A stretch of 64,000 nucleotides of DNA from Gulbenkiania mobilis (GCA_004346645.1 SMDA01000001.1:310001-374000), one strand, 5' to 3'; positions 1 to 10,995 are shown, counted from the stretch's first letter. The notes: generated by a model from the letters alone, not told the origin. Translations and numbers: made by a program.

Positions 1-1
1 T

Positions 2-163
2 GCCATGACGACGCGTGGCTTCGGCGTGGCTGAGGCCCGAGAACTGGCGCACCTGATTGCCGATGTGTTCGACGCACCGCAGGATGAGGGCGTGATCGCC
101 GCCGTGGCCGACAAGGTGAAGGCCCTGTGCCAGCGCCTGCCGGTGTACGCCCCGCAGATCTGA
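2..163 (+). CDS. glyA: Serine hydroxymethyltransferase, C-terminal end (partial)
   Basis: Only the last 53 codons lie in the window; the reading frame is open from the left edge to a TGA at 161-163. The peptide starts A-M-T-T-R-G-F-G, the conserved MTTRGF segment near the C-terminus of serine hydroxymethyltransferase, and ends LPVYAPQI as in proteobacterial GlyA. The enzyme is a cytoplasmic PLP protein interconverting serine and glycine and charging tetrahydrofolate with a one-carbon unit. It lies directly upstream of nrdR, a common proteobacterial order. A hairpin terminator follows. Identification is firm for the visible part. Confidence 0.9.
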   Translation, partial: AMTTRGFGVAEARELAHLIADVFDAPQDEGVIAAVADKVKALCQRLPVYAPQI

Positions 164-182
164 TCTACGGGCACTATCCAGA

Positions 183-205
183 AGCGGTCGCAAGGCCGCT
201 TTTTT
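183..205 (+). terminator. Rho-independent terminator of glyA
   Basis: The stem AGCGGTC / GGCCGCT (one G-T pair) closes a GCAA tetraloop and is followed by TTTTTT. It separates glyA from nrdR. Confidence 0.75.
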
Positions 206-317
206 CATGCACAGCGGCTGCGGCGCTCCTTCTCTGGCTCGCGGTTGACGGAACGGCTTTAAACCCCGGGCGGGCTCCTGTTAACATCGGGTGATTGTTC
301 TACAGGACCGCCTCATC

Positions 318-779
318 ATGAAATGTCCGTTCTGCGGGTGTACCGATACCCAGGTGATCGACTCGCGCGTCAGCGAGGACGGCACCAGCATCCGCCGCCG
401 CCGCCGCTGCATGCGCTGCGAGAAACGCTTCACCACCTTCGAGACGGCGGACGTACGCATGCCTCAGGTAGTGAAGACCGGTGGCCATCGCGCCGAATTC
501 GACGTGCAGCGGGTGCGCACCAGCTTCATGCGTGCCTTGCACAAGCGTCCAGTTCCCACCGCGTTGGTTGATGACGCCATTGACCGCATCTGCCAGCGAC
601 TGCTGCAGTTAGGCGAGCGCGAGGTCAGCAGCCGCCAGATCGGGGAGATGGTGATGAGCGAGTTGGCCAAGCTCGACAAGGTGGCCTACGTCCGCTTTGC
701 CTCCGTTTACCGAAGCTTCCAGGACGTCTCAGAGTTTTCCGAAGCCATCCGTGAGGTGGAAAAGGACGAGCGCCCCTGA
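318..779 (+). CDS. nrdR: Transcriptional repressor NrdR
   Basis: A 153-residue protein, the usual family length. It starts MKCPFCG and has a four-Cys zinc ribbon (CPFC near residue 3, CMRC near 31) followed by an ATP-cone domain (about residues 49-139). NrdR senses dATP/ATP and represses ribonucleotide reductase operons by binding paired NrdR boxes. I start at the ATG at 318 because it gives the canonical MKCPFCG N-terminus; an in-frame upstream start at 291 would add a non-conserved tail. ribD follows 26 bases later, so the two are probably cotranscribed, an arrangement common in proteobacteria. Confidence 0.95.
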   Translation: MKCPFCGCTDTQVIDSRVSEDGTSIRRRRRCMRCEKRFTTFETADVRMPQVVKTGGHRAEFDVQRVRTSFMRALHKRPVPTALVDDAIDRICQRLLQLGEREVSSRQIGEMVMSELAKLDKVAYVRFASVYRSFQDVSEFSEAIREVEKDERP

Positions 780-805
780 TCCCTCATCTCCAGCCGGAAG
801 AGGCC

Positions 806-1927
806 ATGAACGCATTCAGTGCCGAAGATCACTTTTTCATGCAGCGCGCGCTGCGCCTGGCTGAGCGCGGGCTCTTCACCACCACCCCCAATCCGCGCGT
901 AGGATGCGTGTTGGTCCGTCAAGGCGAGATCGTTGGCCTGGGCTGGCATGAAAAGGCGGGCGAACCGCACGCCGAGGTCCATGCACTGCGCATGGCGGGC
1001 GAGGCTGCCCGCGGAGCCACCGCATATGTCACTCTGGAGCCCTGTAGCCACCACGGCCGTACACCGCCATGCGCGGATGCGCTGGTGCGCGCCGGTGTGG
1101 TGCGCGTGGTGGCTGCCATGGAGGATCCGTATCATGAAGTGGCGGGCCGAGGCCTCAAGAGGTTGGCCGAAGCCGGTATCGTGGCCGAGTCCGGTTTGCT
1201 GACGCGGGAGGCCGAGGCGCTCAATCGCGGTTTTCTGTCTCGTGTGCGCCGGGGACGGCCGTGGGTGACACTCAAGGCCGCCGCCACGCTCGACGGCAAG
1301 ACGGCGCTCGAAAACGGTACCAGCCAATGGATCACCGGTCCGGCGGCCCGTCATGATGTGCATGTGCTGCGGGCGCGCTCCTGTGCCATTCTTACCGGCA
1401 GCGGAACGGTTCTTGCCGACAACCCTATGCTGACGGTGAGGGAGGTTGTCACACCGCGCATGCCGCTACGGGTGGTGGTGGACAGCAAGTTGGTCACTCT
1501 GCCCGGAGCTGCCATCTACGGGCTCGAGGCCTCCACTCTGCTGGCTACCGCCGTGACCGACCCTGCACGGCACGCCCCTTTTGTCGAGCGTGGCGTAGAA
1601 GTGCTGGTGCTGCCGGCCGCTGGCGCCGGTCTGGACCTTTTTGCCCTGATGCAGGCTCTGGGCAGCCGCGGCATCAACGACCTGATGGTAGAAGGCGGCA
1701 GCCGGCTGAACGGTGCGCTGGTAGATGCCGGGCTGGTGGATGCCATTGAGCTGTATCTCGCACCCATGCTCGCCGGCACCCATGCCCAGGGGCTGTTCGC
1801 CTGGACCCCGCTGGAGCGCCTGTCCGACGCCTGCCGGGTGCGTGTGACCGAAACCCGCATGATCGGCCCCGACATCCGGCTCAGTCTGACCATCGAATCC
1901 CCACCCCACAACGGAGAGCCCGCATGA
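806..1927 (+). CDS. ribD: Bifunctional riboflavin deaminase/reductase RibD
   Basis: A 373-residue bifunctional enzyme of riboflavin synthesis that deaminates the pyrimidine intermediate and then reduces its ribosyl side chain. The N-terminal deaminase carries the zinc motif HAEVHAL (near residue 51) and PCSHHGRTPPC (near 76). The C-terminal RibD_C reductase domain follows from about residue 150. An uptake-like 11-mer lies inside at 1161-1171, read as RLAE. The stop overlaps the start of the next gene (ATGA), so translation is probably coupled. Confidence 0.96.
   Translation: MNAFSAEDHFFMQRALRLAERGLFTTTPNPRVGCVLVRQGEIVGLGWHEKAGEPHAEVHALRMAGEAARGATAYVTLEPCSHHGRTPPCADALVRAGVVRVVAAMEDPYHEVAGRGLKRLAEAGIVAESGLLTREAEALNRGFLSRVRRGRPWVTLKAAATLDGKTALENGTSQWITGPAARHDVHVLRARSCAILTGSGTVLADNPMLTVREVVTPRMPLRVVVDSKLVTLPGAAIYGLEASTLLATAVTDPARHAPFVERGVEVLVLPAAGAGLDLFALMQALGSRGINDLMVEGGSRLNGALVDAGLVDAIELYLAPMLAGTHAQGLFAWTPLERLSDACRVRVTETRMIGPDIRLSLTIESPPHNGEPA
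1161..1171 (+). repeat. Uptake-like element GGTTGGCCGAA, copy 1
   Basis: Exact 11-mer inside ribD, sense orientation, read R-L-A-E, followed by purine G. Confidence 0.85.
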
Positions 1928-3000
1928 CCGACACCCGCATTGCCGCTGCCAGGCTGGAAGCGCTGGCTCACGCCCTCCTTTCCGCACTGGGTAGCGCTCC
2001 GGACGAGGCCGCCGTCGTGGCGCGCCACCTGGTGGAAGCCAACCTGCGCGGGCACGACAGCCATGGCGTAGGCATGCTGCCTTTCTATGTTGATAGCTGC
2101 CGGGCCGGAACCCTGGTGCCCAACCAGCCTGCCCGGCTCAGCAACGATGCGGGCGCGATCCTGCAGTTTGCGGGCGACCGCGGCTATGGGCAGCGGGTAG
2201 TCATGGAGGCGCTGGACCTTGCGATCGAGCGGGTGAAGTCCACAGGCATCGTGCTGGCCACCGTCAGCCAGTCACATCACATGGGGCGTATCGGCACCTA
2301 CGGCGAGCGCTTGGCCGAGGCTGGCCTGGTGGCGCTGCTCTTTGTCAACGTGACCGATTTTCCCAAGGCACTGGTCGCACCTTTTGGCGGCTCGGCCGCC
2401 CGGTTCGGCACCAACCCGATCTGCATCGCCTTTCCGTCCGGCAACGTCGAGCCTGCCTTCGTGCTGGACTTTGCCACCAGCATGGTGGCGTACGGCAAAA
2501 CCCGGGTGGCCTACTTGGCCGGCAGGCATTTTGATGAGGCGGTGATGCTGGATGCCGCAGGCCACCCCACCGCCGACCCGAAGGTGATGTGGGAAGAGCC
2601 GAAGGGCGCGCTGCGTCCGATTGCCGAGCACAAGGGAGGGGGGCTGGTAGCGGCGGTGGAGTTCCTCGCCGGACTACTGTCGTCCGGGGGCACCTTCCAG
2701 CCCGAACATCCGCGTGCCGGGGGCATCGTCAACAATCTGACCGCGGTGATCATCGATCCGGCCCGGGTGGCCGGCACAGCATGGTTGCGGGCGGAGTACG
2801 ATGCCATGGCAGACTACATCCGTTCCTCGCCATCCCCCGAGGGCGCCCCCCCGGTGATGCTGGCAGGCGAGCCCGAACGGCAGCGGCGCGCCCAGCGTCT
2901 GGAGGAGGGGCTGGCTTTTTCGGCCAACGAATGGGCCGGTATCCTCGAGGCCGCCCGTCGGGCAGGGGTCGCAGAAGCCGCCCTGGCCGATCTGGCCTAA
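1924..3000 (+). CDS. ybiC: Hydroxycarboxylate dehydrogenase, YbiC type (Ldh2/MDH2 family)
   Basis: A 358-residue NAD(P)-dependent 2-hydroxycarboxylate dehydrogenase of the malate/L-sulfolactate (Ldh2) superfamily. The GHDSHGVGM motif near residue 40, the SHHMGRIG segment near 117 and FGTNP near 160 match E. coli YbiC in order and spacing, and the length is almost the same (361 in E. coli). The likely reaction is reversible reduction of 2-oxo acids. It overlaps ribD by four bases, which suggests cotranscription rather than a riboflavin role. Substrate cannot be told from sequence. Confidence 0.85.
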   Translation: MTDTRIAAARLEALAHALLSALGSAPDEAAVVARHLVEANLRGHDSHGVGMLPFYVDSCRAGTLVPNQPARLSNDAGAILQFAGDRGYGQRVVMEALDLAIERVKSTGIVLATVSQSHHMGRIGTYGERLAEAGLVALLFVNVTDFPKALVAPFGGSAARFGTNPICIAFPSGNVEPAFVLDFATSMVAYGKTRVAYLAGRHFDEAVMLDAAGHPTADPKVMWEEPKGALRPIAEHKGGGLVAAVEFLAGLLSSGGTFQPEHPRAGGIVNNLTAVIIDPARVAGTAWLRAEYDAMADYIRSSPSPEGAPPVMLAGEPERQRRAQRLEEGLAFSANEWAGILEAARRAGVAEAALADLA

Positions 3001-3016
3001 GCGGGCGGAGCATGTT

Positions 3017-3661
3017 ATGAACGATGCGGGAACGGCGGCTGCGGCTTATCTGCGATTGATCGAACGGCAGGGTGCGGAGCCTGCCGTCGTCCTGGTGCGG
3101 CGCCAATGGCTGCGGCGGTTAACCCCGCTGCTGACGCAGCTGCCGAAGGAGGGGGGCGCCTACCGACAGGCAGTGGATGCCTTCCTCGAACGTATCCCGC
3201 TTGCCGACCGGGCCGCCGCGCTTACCTGCGCGCGCGAGTTCTACTATTTCTGGCTCGGGGACGTGCAGCGGCTGGCCGCCATGGCCTCCAGCGGCAGCTT
3301 CTCTCTGCGTCAGGTGGACCTGCGCATGGCGCAGAGCCTGGATGGCTTGCTGGAACGGATGGGGCAGGAGGGCTTCGGGCGGTTTCCACCAGCCTTGGAT
3401 TTGTACCTGGGGCAGCTGTTTGAAAGCGGCACCGATACCATGGTCCTGGCCGGCTACGAGCGCTGGCTCAAGGCGCTGCTCTACCTGCTGGATGGGCAGC
3501 CACACCGCCCGGACAGCTACCGTGCGGCTGTAGATGCCCTGCTGCTGCATCTGCCGGACCAGGGGGAGCGGCACCGTTTCGTCGAGCTGGCGCGCGCTTT
3601 TTATCCCTCGTGGCTGGCTTTTCCGTCGGCCCAGGACCGACGGGGCTCCTCGGCCGCCTAG
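3017..3661 (+). CDS. Hypothetical protein with an internal duplication
   Basis: A 214-residue soluble protein I do not recognise. It lies 16 bases after ybiC in the same direction. The two halves resemble each other: roughly residues 12-77 and 146-202 both contain a Y-[LE]-R start, a central YRQAVDAF / YRAAVDAL segment, an R(I/L)PLADR / HLPDQGER linker and a closing aromatic box (REFYYFWL / RAFYPSWL). This looks like an ancient tandem duplication of an alpha-helical unit of about 65 residues. No signal peptide, membrane segment or catalytic motif is visible. A role linked to the upstream genes is possible but unsupported. Confidence 0.75.
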   Translation: MNDAGTAAAAYLRLIERQGAEPAVVLVRRQWLRRLTPLLTQLPKEGGAYRQAVDAFLERIPLADRAAALTCAREFYYFWLGDVQRLAAMASSGSFSLRQVDLRMAQSLDGLLERMGQEGFGRFPPALDLYLGQLFESGTDTMVLAGYERWLKALLYLLDGQPHRPDSYRAAVDALLLHLPDQGERHRFVELARAFYPSWLAFPSAQDRRGSSAA

Positions 3662-3690
3662 ACCGCAGACGTCGGTGTCACGTCCTTGGG

Positions 3691-4542
3691 TCAGCCGCCT
3701 TCGTGAATCCGCTGGTGCATCTCGTCGCGCCAGTCCTCGAATTCGCAGTCGTTCAGTCCCAGATAGCCCAGCACCAACGGGCCGGCCTCTTCCCAGCCCG
3801 GGTCCCCTTTGCTGTCGGTGAGCGTACGCCAGACGTTACGCGCTGCCCGCGTGATGGCAATCATCAGCTTGCCAGAGGCATCCAGCCCTTCCTCTCCCCG
3901 GAACAGCCCCAGGTTGTACTGCTGCAGGATGGCCTGTGCGAACGCTTCCGGCATCAGCCAAGTTCGGGCCACCAGGTAGCCCACCACGTTGTTGCTTGTG
4001 TTGTGCAGCTGGACCTCGATCTTTGGAATCTGCCCGTCACGCGCCAGGGCAATCAGCCGCTGCGTACGCACGTAGTCTGGCATCTGCATCAGCATGATGG
4101 CCGCGCCACAGCCATGGAACAGCGCAAAGCTTTGCGCCTCATCGGGTACGCCTTCGAGCTGCTCGCACAGGGCGCCTGCCACACTGGCGATCGTCATCGC
4201 CCGTTCCCAGAAGACCTCAAGCGTGGGCGGCATCTGCGCCGTCAGGGCGGCGCGCACCGCCAGGCCGTTGAGCAGGTTGAGCGTGTTGTTCACTCCCAGG
4301 AGGCTCAGCGCCTGCGGCACCGAGGCGATCTTGCGCCCCTGGCCGATCAGCGGGCTGTTGGCTGCCTTGAGCATGGCGGCCGTCAGGGCAAGGTCTTCCG
4401 TCAGTACCTCGGCAATCTCACCCAGCTCCAGGTCGGGCTGGCGACGCAGTGCGGCGATCTTGTCGAGGACGCCGGGGCGTGGAGGAATGACCAGGTTGCG
4501 CAGCAGATGGTCGGTGGTAGCGTCGTCGATCAGGGGGCTCAT
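3691..4542 (-). CDS. HDOD domain protein
   Basis: A 283-residue protein built almost wholly of an HDOD domain (non-catalytic HD relative), with the features IPPRPGVLDKI at about 19 and LKAANSPLIGQG at about 57. HDOD proteins are signalling scaffolds, often tied to chemotaxis, c-di-GMP or virulence control, and lack the catalytic HD pair. No output domain is present. It is convergent with the 3017-3661 gene and lies downstream of a hydrolase gene on the same strand. Specific function unknown. Confidence 0.85.
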   Translation of the reverse strand: MSPLIDDATTDHLLRNLVIPPRPGVLDKIAALRRQPDLELGEIAEVLTEDLALTAAMLKAANSPLIGQGRKIASVPQALSLLGVNNTLNLLNGLAVRAALTAQMPPTLEVFWERAMTIASVAGALCEQLEGVPDEAQSFALFHGCGAAIMLMQMPDYVRTQRLIALARDGQIPKIEVQLHNTSNNVVGYLVARTWLMPEAFAQAILQQYNLGLFRGEEGLDASGKLMIAITRAARNVWRTLTDSKGDPGWEEAGPLVLGYLGLNDCEFEDWRDEMHQRIHEGG

Positions 4543-4618
4543 GCCGGGCTTTCGGGCAGGAAGAGAAACACCCAGATTGTACGTCCAAGCGTGCGCCCGC
4601 CGCCACGAAAACCCGGAC

Positions 4619-5515
4619 TCAACCGTGTTGAGCCAGCCAGTGCTGCAACGTTTCGGCCAACCTTTCGGGCTGGTCCCACTGCACCATGTGGCCGCACTGC
4701 GGGATCACTACTTCGCTCAGGTTGGCAAAGCAGGCCCGGCGCTCGTCCAGGGTGGCGGCCACGCCCTGCGCCATCGGGTGCTCATCCACGTCGCCGGCTC
4801 GCACCCACAGTACCGGACAGTGAATGCGGCGCCATACCGCTTTTGCTTCTTCCAGCCGGTACAGGATGGGGTTGACCATCTTGTGCTTGGGGTCGGCCAA
4901 GTAGCGCACCCCGCCTTCGACCGGCTCGGCCAGCTGCCGCGCAAGCCAGGCCGCGCGGTCCGCGCGCAGGTGGGGGTTGCGCTGCATCAGGCGTCGGGCC
5001 ACTGTGTCGAAGCCGGGTAGCACGTCGAAGCTGGGAGGGTTGCGACGCTCGCGCAACCACCGGGTGTATCGGGCCGGGGCGTCCTCGGGTCGGGTGTCCG
5101 GCAGGCCGAACCCTTCCACCAGCATCAGCCGCTTCACCCGGTCTGGGCGTACGCCGGCGTAAAGTCCAGCCACCATCGCCCCCAGGCTGTGCCCCAGCAG
5201 CTTCACCGGCCCTTCGGGCGCAATCTTATCCAGCAGTGCGTCCAGATCCGCCAGATAGTCTGGGAAATAGTAGCTTTCGCTGTCCCACTCGCTGTGCCCG
5301 AAACCGCGCAGATCGGGTGCCACCACCTGCCAGCCTTCCTTCATCGCATCCACCACGAACTGGAATGTAGCGGCGCAATCCATCCAGCCGTGCAGCATCA
5401 GCAGCAGCGGGGCATCGTTCGGCCCCCAGCGAAGCAGGTGCCGCTGGCGGCCGGCGATGTCGAGGCGTTCCTGTCGGGGAAGCTGGTGTGGCTGGTAGGG
5501 CAGGGCAGGGCTCAT
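4619..5515 (-). CDS. Alpha/beta hydrolase
   Basis: A 298-residue alpha/beta-hydrolase-fold protein. The oxyanion-hole segment LMLHGWMD (near residue 40), the nucleophile elbow GHSLGA (near 110) and a C-terminal CGHMVQWDQPE histidine segment supply the Ser-Asp-His triad. Substrate is not predictable; esterases and C-C hydrolases share this layout. I use the ATG start giving MSPALPY; a TTG four codons upstream is the alternative. An uptake-like element sits near the 3' end (4652-4662), read R-L-A-E. Downstream comes the HDOD gene. Confidence 0.88.
   Translation of the reverse strand: MSPALPYQPHQLPRQERLDIAGRQRHLLRWGPNDAPLLLMLHGWMDCAATFQFVVDAMKEGWQVVAPDLRGFGHSEWDSESYYFPDYLADLDALLDKIAPEGPVKLLGHSLGAMVAGLYAGVRPDRVKRLMLVEGFGLPDTRPEDAPARYTRWLRERRNPPSFDVLPGFDTVARRLMQRNPHLRADRAAWLARQLAEPVEGGVRYLADPKHKMVNPILYRLEEAKAVWRRIHCPVLWVRAGDVDEHPMAQGVAATLDERRACFANLSEVVIPQCGHMVQWDQPERLAETLQHWLAQHG
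4652..4662 (-). repeat. Uptake-like element, copy 2
   Basis: Exact 11-mer in the 3' end of the hydrolase gene, sense orientation, read R-L-A-E; flanked AAA upstream and purine A downstream. Confidence 0.85.
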
Positions 5516-5572
5516 GCAGAATCGCAACCTGAATCAATCGGGAAACCGTAGTGTATGCACAGGAGGTCTGGC

Positions 5573-6418
5573 ATGACGAGTCAGCGCATCACGCGGCGCC
5601 ATGTGGACGGGGTGCTGCGCATCATCCGTCATCTGTGGCAGCACCCGCGGGAAGACACACCGCTGGCCGTACTGGCGGACATGGCGCATTTTTCTCCTTA
5701 CCACTTTCACCGCATTTATGTCGGGATAATGAAGGAGAGCGTTAATGCCACCCGCCAGCGCATGCGGCTTCAGCAGGCGGCCGTGAGCCTGACCCGTCAG
5801 GTCCAAGCGGACATGGCGCAGTTGGCACGCCGTTCTGGCTACCGCAGCGCGGCCGCCTTCTGCCGCGCTTTCAGCCGCGCCTACGGACTGCCTCCGGGGC
5901 GCTACCGTCAGGCCTGCCTGTCGCGCAGTCTCTCGCTCACCCGTATGGAGAACGCCATGTATGTCCCCGAGTTCCGCACTGTGTCTCAGCCCCTGCCGCT
6001 GGCCGCCCGGCCCCATCGCGGCGATTACATGCAAATCGGCCAGGCCTTCGATGAACTGGCTCTTCGAGCAAATGCCTGGCTCACCGCGGACAGCCGCTGG
6101 TACGGCATCTATCTGGACGACCCGCGCGTCGTGGCACCGACCGACCTGCGTGCCGCCGCGTGCGTGAGCCGCCCCCCAGACAGGGCGCTGCCCGAGGGGC
6201 TGGAGGCCCGCGAAATCGATGCCGGGCGTTATGTGGTCATCGTCCATCGAGGCCCCTATAGCGAGCTGGAGCAAGCCTATGGCTGGCTGTACGGGGTGTG
6301 GCTGCCGGCCAGCGGCGAGGCGCTGGCCGATCGCCCATGCGTGGAAGCCTACCTGAACCTGCCTCACAACACCGCCCCGAAAGATCTGCTGACCGAAATC
6401 TGGGCGCCGCTGGCCTAA
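5573..6418 (+). CDS. AraC-family regulator with GyrI-like effector domain
   Basis: A 281-residue regulator. Two helix-turn-helix motifs of the AraC type occupy residues about 8-105 (LADMAHFSPYHFHRIY and the RSGYRSAAAFCRAFSRAYG box). A GyrI-like small-molecule-binding domain fills about 120-281. This order matches Rob/SoxS-like multidrug regulators. The start at 5573 is supported by AGGAGG about seven bases upstream. It diverges from the hydrolase gene across a gap of some 57 bases, which hints at control of that gene. Targets and ligand unknown. Confidence 0.9.
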   Translation: MTSQRITRRHVDGVLRIIRHLWQHPREDTPLAVLADMAHFSPYHFHRIYVGIMKESVNATRQRMRLQQAAVSLTRQVQADMAQLARRSGYRSAAAFCRAFSRAYGLPPGRYRQACLSRSLSLTRMENAMYVPEFRTVSQPLPLAARPHRGDYMQIGQAFDELALRANAWLTADSRWYGIYLDDPRVVAPTDLRAAACVSRPPDRALPEGLEAREIDAGRYVVIVHRGPYSELEQAYGWLYGVWLPASGEALADRPCVEAYLNLPHNTAPKDLLTEIWAPLA

Positions 6419-6464
6419 TGCCCGCCGCCAGCGGGCAAAACAGCAACTGGACCGCCCGCAAACA

Positions 6465-6493
6465 AAAACCCCACCGTACATGCGGCGGGGTTT
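6465..6493. terminator. Bidirectional terminator between araC-type gene and guaB
   Basis: AAACCCC-A-CCG / CGG-C-GGGGTTT hairpin with an A-rich left flank and T-rich right flank. It is abutted by an uptake-like element (6492-6502). Confidence 0.75.
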
Positions 6494-6502
6494 CGGCCAA
6501 CC
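6492..6502 (-). repeat. Uptake-like element, copy 3
   Basis: Exact 11-mer, intergenic, directly attached to the terminator downstream of guaB; downstream purine A. Confidence 0.85.
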
Positions 6503-6521
6503 TTGCCTGTGCCTGTCAGGC

Positions 6522-8051
<1,530 letters not shown>

Positions 8052-8133
8052 TCAACGGGTGCGGCTTCCTGCCGTGTCGCGCGCGCCTTACAATGCTGCT
8101 TTAGCCTTCACGATTCGTCCCAGGTGGTTTCCC

Positions 8134-8589
8134 ATGAAAAGCGCGACCCGTACCGGCCTGATGCTCCTGATGCTGGGCCTGGCTTCCGTTCCGGCCTTTT
8201 CCGATGTGTACAAGTGGACCGACCCGTCCGGTCGCACCGTGTTCTCGGACGTGCCGCCGCCTGGCGTGCGCGCCCAGCCCCTGAGCGTGCGGGTGATCCC
8301 CGCCGCCAGTGCACCGTCCGCGACCTCCGCACCCGCCCCCGCGCGCCGCAAGAATGCCAGTGATCCCCTTGCCGAGGAGGTCAATGCGCTCAACGCTAAG
8401 GTGGAGGCCCACAATGCCGAGGTCCGCAAGGATAACTGCCGCCGTGCCCGGGCCAACTTGCAGACGCTGCAGCAGACCGGACGTATCGTGAAACCGGGTA
8501 CCACCAACGCCTTGGCGTCCGACGCCGAGCGCAACAGCATGCTTCGTCAGGCGCAGCAGGCCGTACAGAGCTGGTGCGGCAATCCGTGA
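8134..8589 (+). CDS. DUF4124 domain periplasmic protein
   Basis: A 151-residue exported protein. Residues 1-22 form a signal peptide (MKSATRTG, hydrophobic core, PAFS-D). A DUF4124 domain follows with [15 protein letters not shown]-type sequence, then an Ala/Pro linker and a helical tail. DUF4124 proteins are common in beta- and gammaproteobacterial envelopes with no settled function. It diverges from guaB. The stop overlaps the probable uvrC start, so uvrC may depend on its transcription. Confidence 0.85.
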   Translation: MKSATRTGLMLLMLGLASVPAFSDVYKWTDPSGRTVFSDVPPPGVRAQPLSVRVIPAASAPSATSAPAPARRKNASDPLAEEVNALNAKVEAHNAEVRKDNCRRARANLQTLQQTGRIVKPGTTNALASDAERNSMLRQAQQAVQSWCGNP

Positions 8590-10394
8590 CGCAGCCGGTC
8601 CCGTTCGATGCCAGACCGGTGCTGGCCACGCTGCCCAATCTGCCCGGCGTGTATCGCATGCTCGATGCGGAGGGCAGCGTGCTCTATGTGGGCAAGGCGA
8701 TCGATCTGAAGAAACGCGTCAGCTCGTACTTCCAGAAAAGCGATCTGTCGCCGCGCATTCAACTGATGGTGCGCCAGATCGCCGCGATCGAAACCACGGT
8801 GACGCGTTCGGAAGCCGAGGCCTTGATCCTCGAGAACAATCTGATCAAGGCCCTGGCTCCGCGGTACAACATCCTGTTCCGCGATGACAAGTCCTACCCC
8901 TACCTCATGCTCTCTGCGCATGCTTATCCGCAGATGGCCTACTACCGGGGCGAGCTGAAGCGCTCCCACCAGTATTTCGGTCCGTTCCCCAACAGTTACG
9001 CAGTACGCGAGAGCATCCAGATCCTGCAGAAGGTTTTCCGGCTGCGCACCTGCGAGGACAGCGTCTTTGCCAACCGCTCGCGCCCCTGTCTGCTCTTCCA
9101 GATCAAGCGCTGCTCGGGGCCGTGCACCGGGGAGATCGGTGAGGAAGCCTATCGCGAGGACGTGCGCAATGCCGCCGCCTTCCTGCAAGGCAAGCAAAGC
9201 GAGCTGATCGACGGGCTGACGCGGCGCATGATGGCCGCTTCTGAGGCCCTGGAGTTCGAAAAAGCTGCCGAACTGCGCGACCAAGTTCAGGCGCTGGCGC
9301 GCGTGCAGGAGAAGCAGTTCGTCTCCAGCAACCATAGCCAGCTCGACTGTGACGTCGTAGCGGTGGTGCTGGAGGAGGGCATGGTGTGCGTGAACCTGGT
9401 CATGATCCGTGGTGGCCGCCATCTCGGAGACAAGAGCTTCTTTCCCAACAACCCGGATGACACCGACGCTTCGGCCAACCTGGAGGCCTTTCTCGCGCAG
9501 CACTACCTAGGTGCACCGTTACCACCGGTCATCATTGTCAATGCACAGATTGGCGACACTCTGCGCGACTATCTTGTCGAGCAGGCCGAGCGGCGTTTGG
9601 CCATCGTCAGCAACCCCATCGGTGAACGGCGGGTGTGGCTGGAGATGGCTGAGAAGAACGCCAGCCTCGCGCTTTCGCAGCGAGCGGCTACCCGTGCCAC
9701 TCAGAACGCCCGGCTCTCCGCGCTGGTCGAGGCGCTGGAGCTGGAGCAGGCCCAGCGCTTCGAATGCTTCGACATCAGCCACACCATGGGGGAGGCCACC
9801 GTGGCTTCCTGTGTGGTATACGACAAAGGGGCGATGCAATCCTCCGAATACCGACGCTTCAACATCGAGACCGCCAAGCCAGGTGACGACTACGCCGCGA
9901 TGCGCGAAGTGCTGACCCGGCGCTACAGCCGCTTGGCGGAAGGCGAAGGAGTGCTCCCGGACGTAGTGCTGATCGATGGTGGCAAGGGTCAGGTGGGGAT
10001 CGCCTGCGAGGTCCTCTCCGAACTGGGGCTGCAGTTGCCCATCGTGGGCATCGCCAAGGGGGAGGAGCGCAAGCCGGGACTGGAAACCCTGATCCTCCCC
10101 TACCTGCAAAAGACGATACAATTGCCGCGCGACCACCCGGGGCTGCACCTCATCCAGACCATCCGCGATGAAGCACACCGCTTTGCCATCACCGGTCACC
10201 GCGCACGACGCGCCAAGGCCCGCACGCTGTCGACTCTGGAAGACATCCCGGGCATCGGCCCGCGCAGACGGCAACTGCTGCTCACCCGTTTTGGCGGGCT
10301 GCGGGGCGTGAAGGCCGCCAGCATCGAAGACCTTGCCCGGGTGGAGGGGATCAGCCATACCTTGGCCGAAGCTATTTACAATGCACTGCACTGA
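8586..10394 (+). CDS. uvrC: Excinuclease ABC subunit C
   Basis: A 602-residue nucleotide-excision-repair nuclease making both incisions around a UvrB-bound lesion. The N-terminal GIY-YIG domain is visible (LPGVYRMLD...LYVGKA), followed by a UvrBC motif (about 200-235), the RNase H-like endonuclease domain ([25 protein letters not shown]) and two C-terminal helix-hairpin-helix repeats ([12 protein letters not shown]). I favour the GTG at 8586, which overlaps the upstream stop as GTGA; a GTG at 8574 is also in frame. pgsA follows, an order conserved in proteobacteria. An uptake-like element lies inside. Confidence 0.96.
   Translation: MTQPVPFDARPVLATLPNLPGVYRMLDAEGSVLYVGKAIDLKKRVSSYFQKSDLSPRIQLMVRQIAAIETTVTRSEAEALILENNLIKALAPRYNILFRDDKSYPYLMLSAHAYPQMAYYRGELKRSHQYFGPFPNSYAVRESIQILQKVFRLRTCEDSVFANRSRPCLLFQIKRCSGPCTGEIGEEAYREDVRNAAAFLQGKQSELIDGLTRRMMAASEALEFEKAAELRDQVQALARVQEKQFVSSNHSQLDCDVVAVVLEEGMVCVNLVMIRGGRHLGDKSFFPNNPDDTDASANLEAFLAQHYLGAPLPPVIIVNAQIGDTLRDYLVEQAERRLAIVSNPIGERRVWLEMAEKNASLALSQRAATRATQNARLSALVEALELEQAQRFECFDISHTMGEATVASCVVYDKGAMQSSEYRRFNIETAKPGDDYAAMREVLTRRYSRLAEGEGVLPDVVLIDGGKGQVGIACEVLSELGLQLPIVGIAKGEERKPGLETLILPYLQKTIQLPRDHPGLHLIQTIRDEAHRFAITGHRARRAKARTLSTLEDIPGIGPRRRQLLLTRFGGLRGVKAASIEDLARVEGISHTLAEAIYNALH
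9470..9480 (-). repeat. Uptake-like element, copy 4
   Basis: Exact 11-mer inside uvrC, antisense to the gene, read S-A-N in the protein; downstream purine G. Confidence 0.85.
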
Positions 10395-10409
10395 AGCGTT
10401 CCAGACCCG

Positions 10410-10991
10410 ATGCCGTTGAACCTGCCCATCTTCCTGACCTGGCTGCGCGTTGCGCTGATCCCGATCTTCGTGGCCGTTTTCTTCTTGCCCGATACCGCGC
10501 TCTCGCCGCGGATGCAGAACTTCACTGCGGCCGCCATCTTCGGCTTGGCGGGATTCACCGACTGGCTGGACGGCTACTTGGCGCGTCGCTGGCGCCAGAC
10601 TTCTGCCTTCGGTGCCTTCCTGGACCCGGTGGCCGACAAGCTGATCGTTGCCGCCGCACTGATCCTGCTGGTGCAGCTTGAACGCACCCCGGGCTGGATG
10701 GCCATGATCATCATCGGTCGCGAAATCGCCATCTCGGCCCTGCGGGAGTGGATGGCCGGGCTGGGTTCGCGGCGCAGCGTGGCGGTGGCCTACATCGGCA
10801 AGCTCAAGACGGCGGCGCAGATGATCGCCATCCTGCTGCTGCTCTTTGCCGAGCCCGTAGTGCCCGGCGTGGGCACGCTGATGATCGGCAATACCTTCAT
10901 GATGCTGGCGGTGATTTTGACTTTGTGGTCAATGATTTATTACCTGCGCATGGCCAGCCACGAGCTGGCCGGCAAAAAAATCGATCTCTGA
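10410..10991 (+). CDS. pgsA: CDP-diacylglycerol--glycerol-3-phosphate 3-phosphatidyltransferase
   Basis: A 193-residue integral membrane enzyme making phosphatidylglycerol phosphate. The CDP-alcohol phosphotransferase signature DG-x2-AR-x8-G-x3-D-x3-D is intact (DGYLAR ... FGAFLDPVADK, residues about 54-76). Several hydrophobic segments span the rest. It starts 15 bases after uvrC and is followed by tRNA-Gly, -Cys and -Leu, the same order as uvrC-pgsA-glyW-cysT-leuZ in E. coli. Confidence 0.96.
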   Translation: MPLNLPIFLTWLRVALIPIFVAVFFLPDTALSPRMQNFTAAAIFGLAGFTDWLDGYLARRWRQTSAFGAFLDPVADKLIVAAALILLVQLERTPGWMAMIIIGREIAISALREWMAGLGSRRSVAVAYIGKLKTAAQMIAILLLLFAEPVVPGVGTLMIGNTFMMLAVILTLWSMIYYLRMASHELAGKKIDL

Positions 10992-10995
10992 CCAG

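Noticed and set aside
3610-4875. A 421-codon open frame on the plus strand
   Set aside because: It lies antisense to the HDOD and hydrolase genes, has no ribosome-binding site or family resemblance, and is what high-GC coding DNA produces on the opposite strand.
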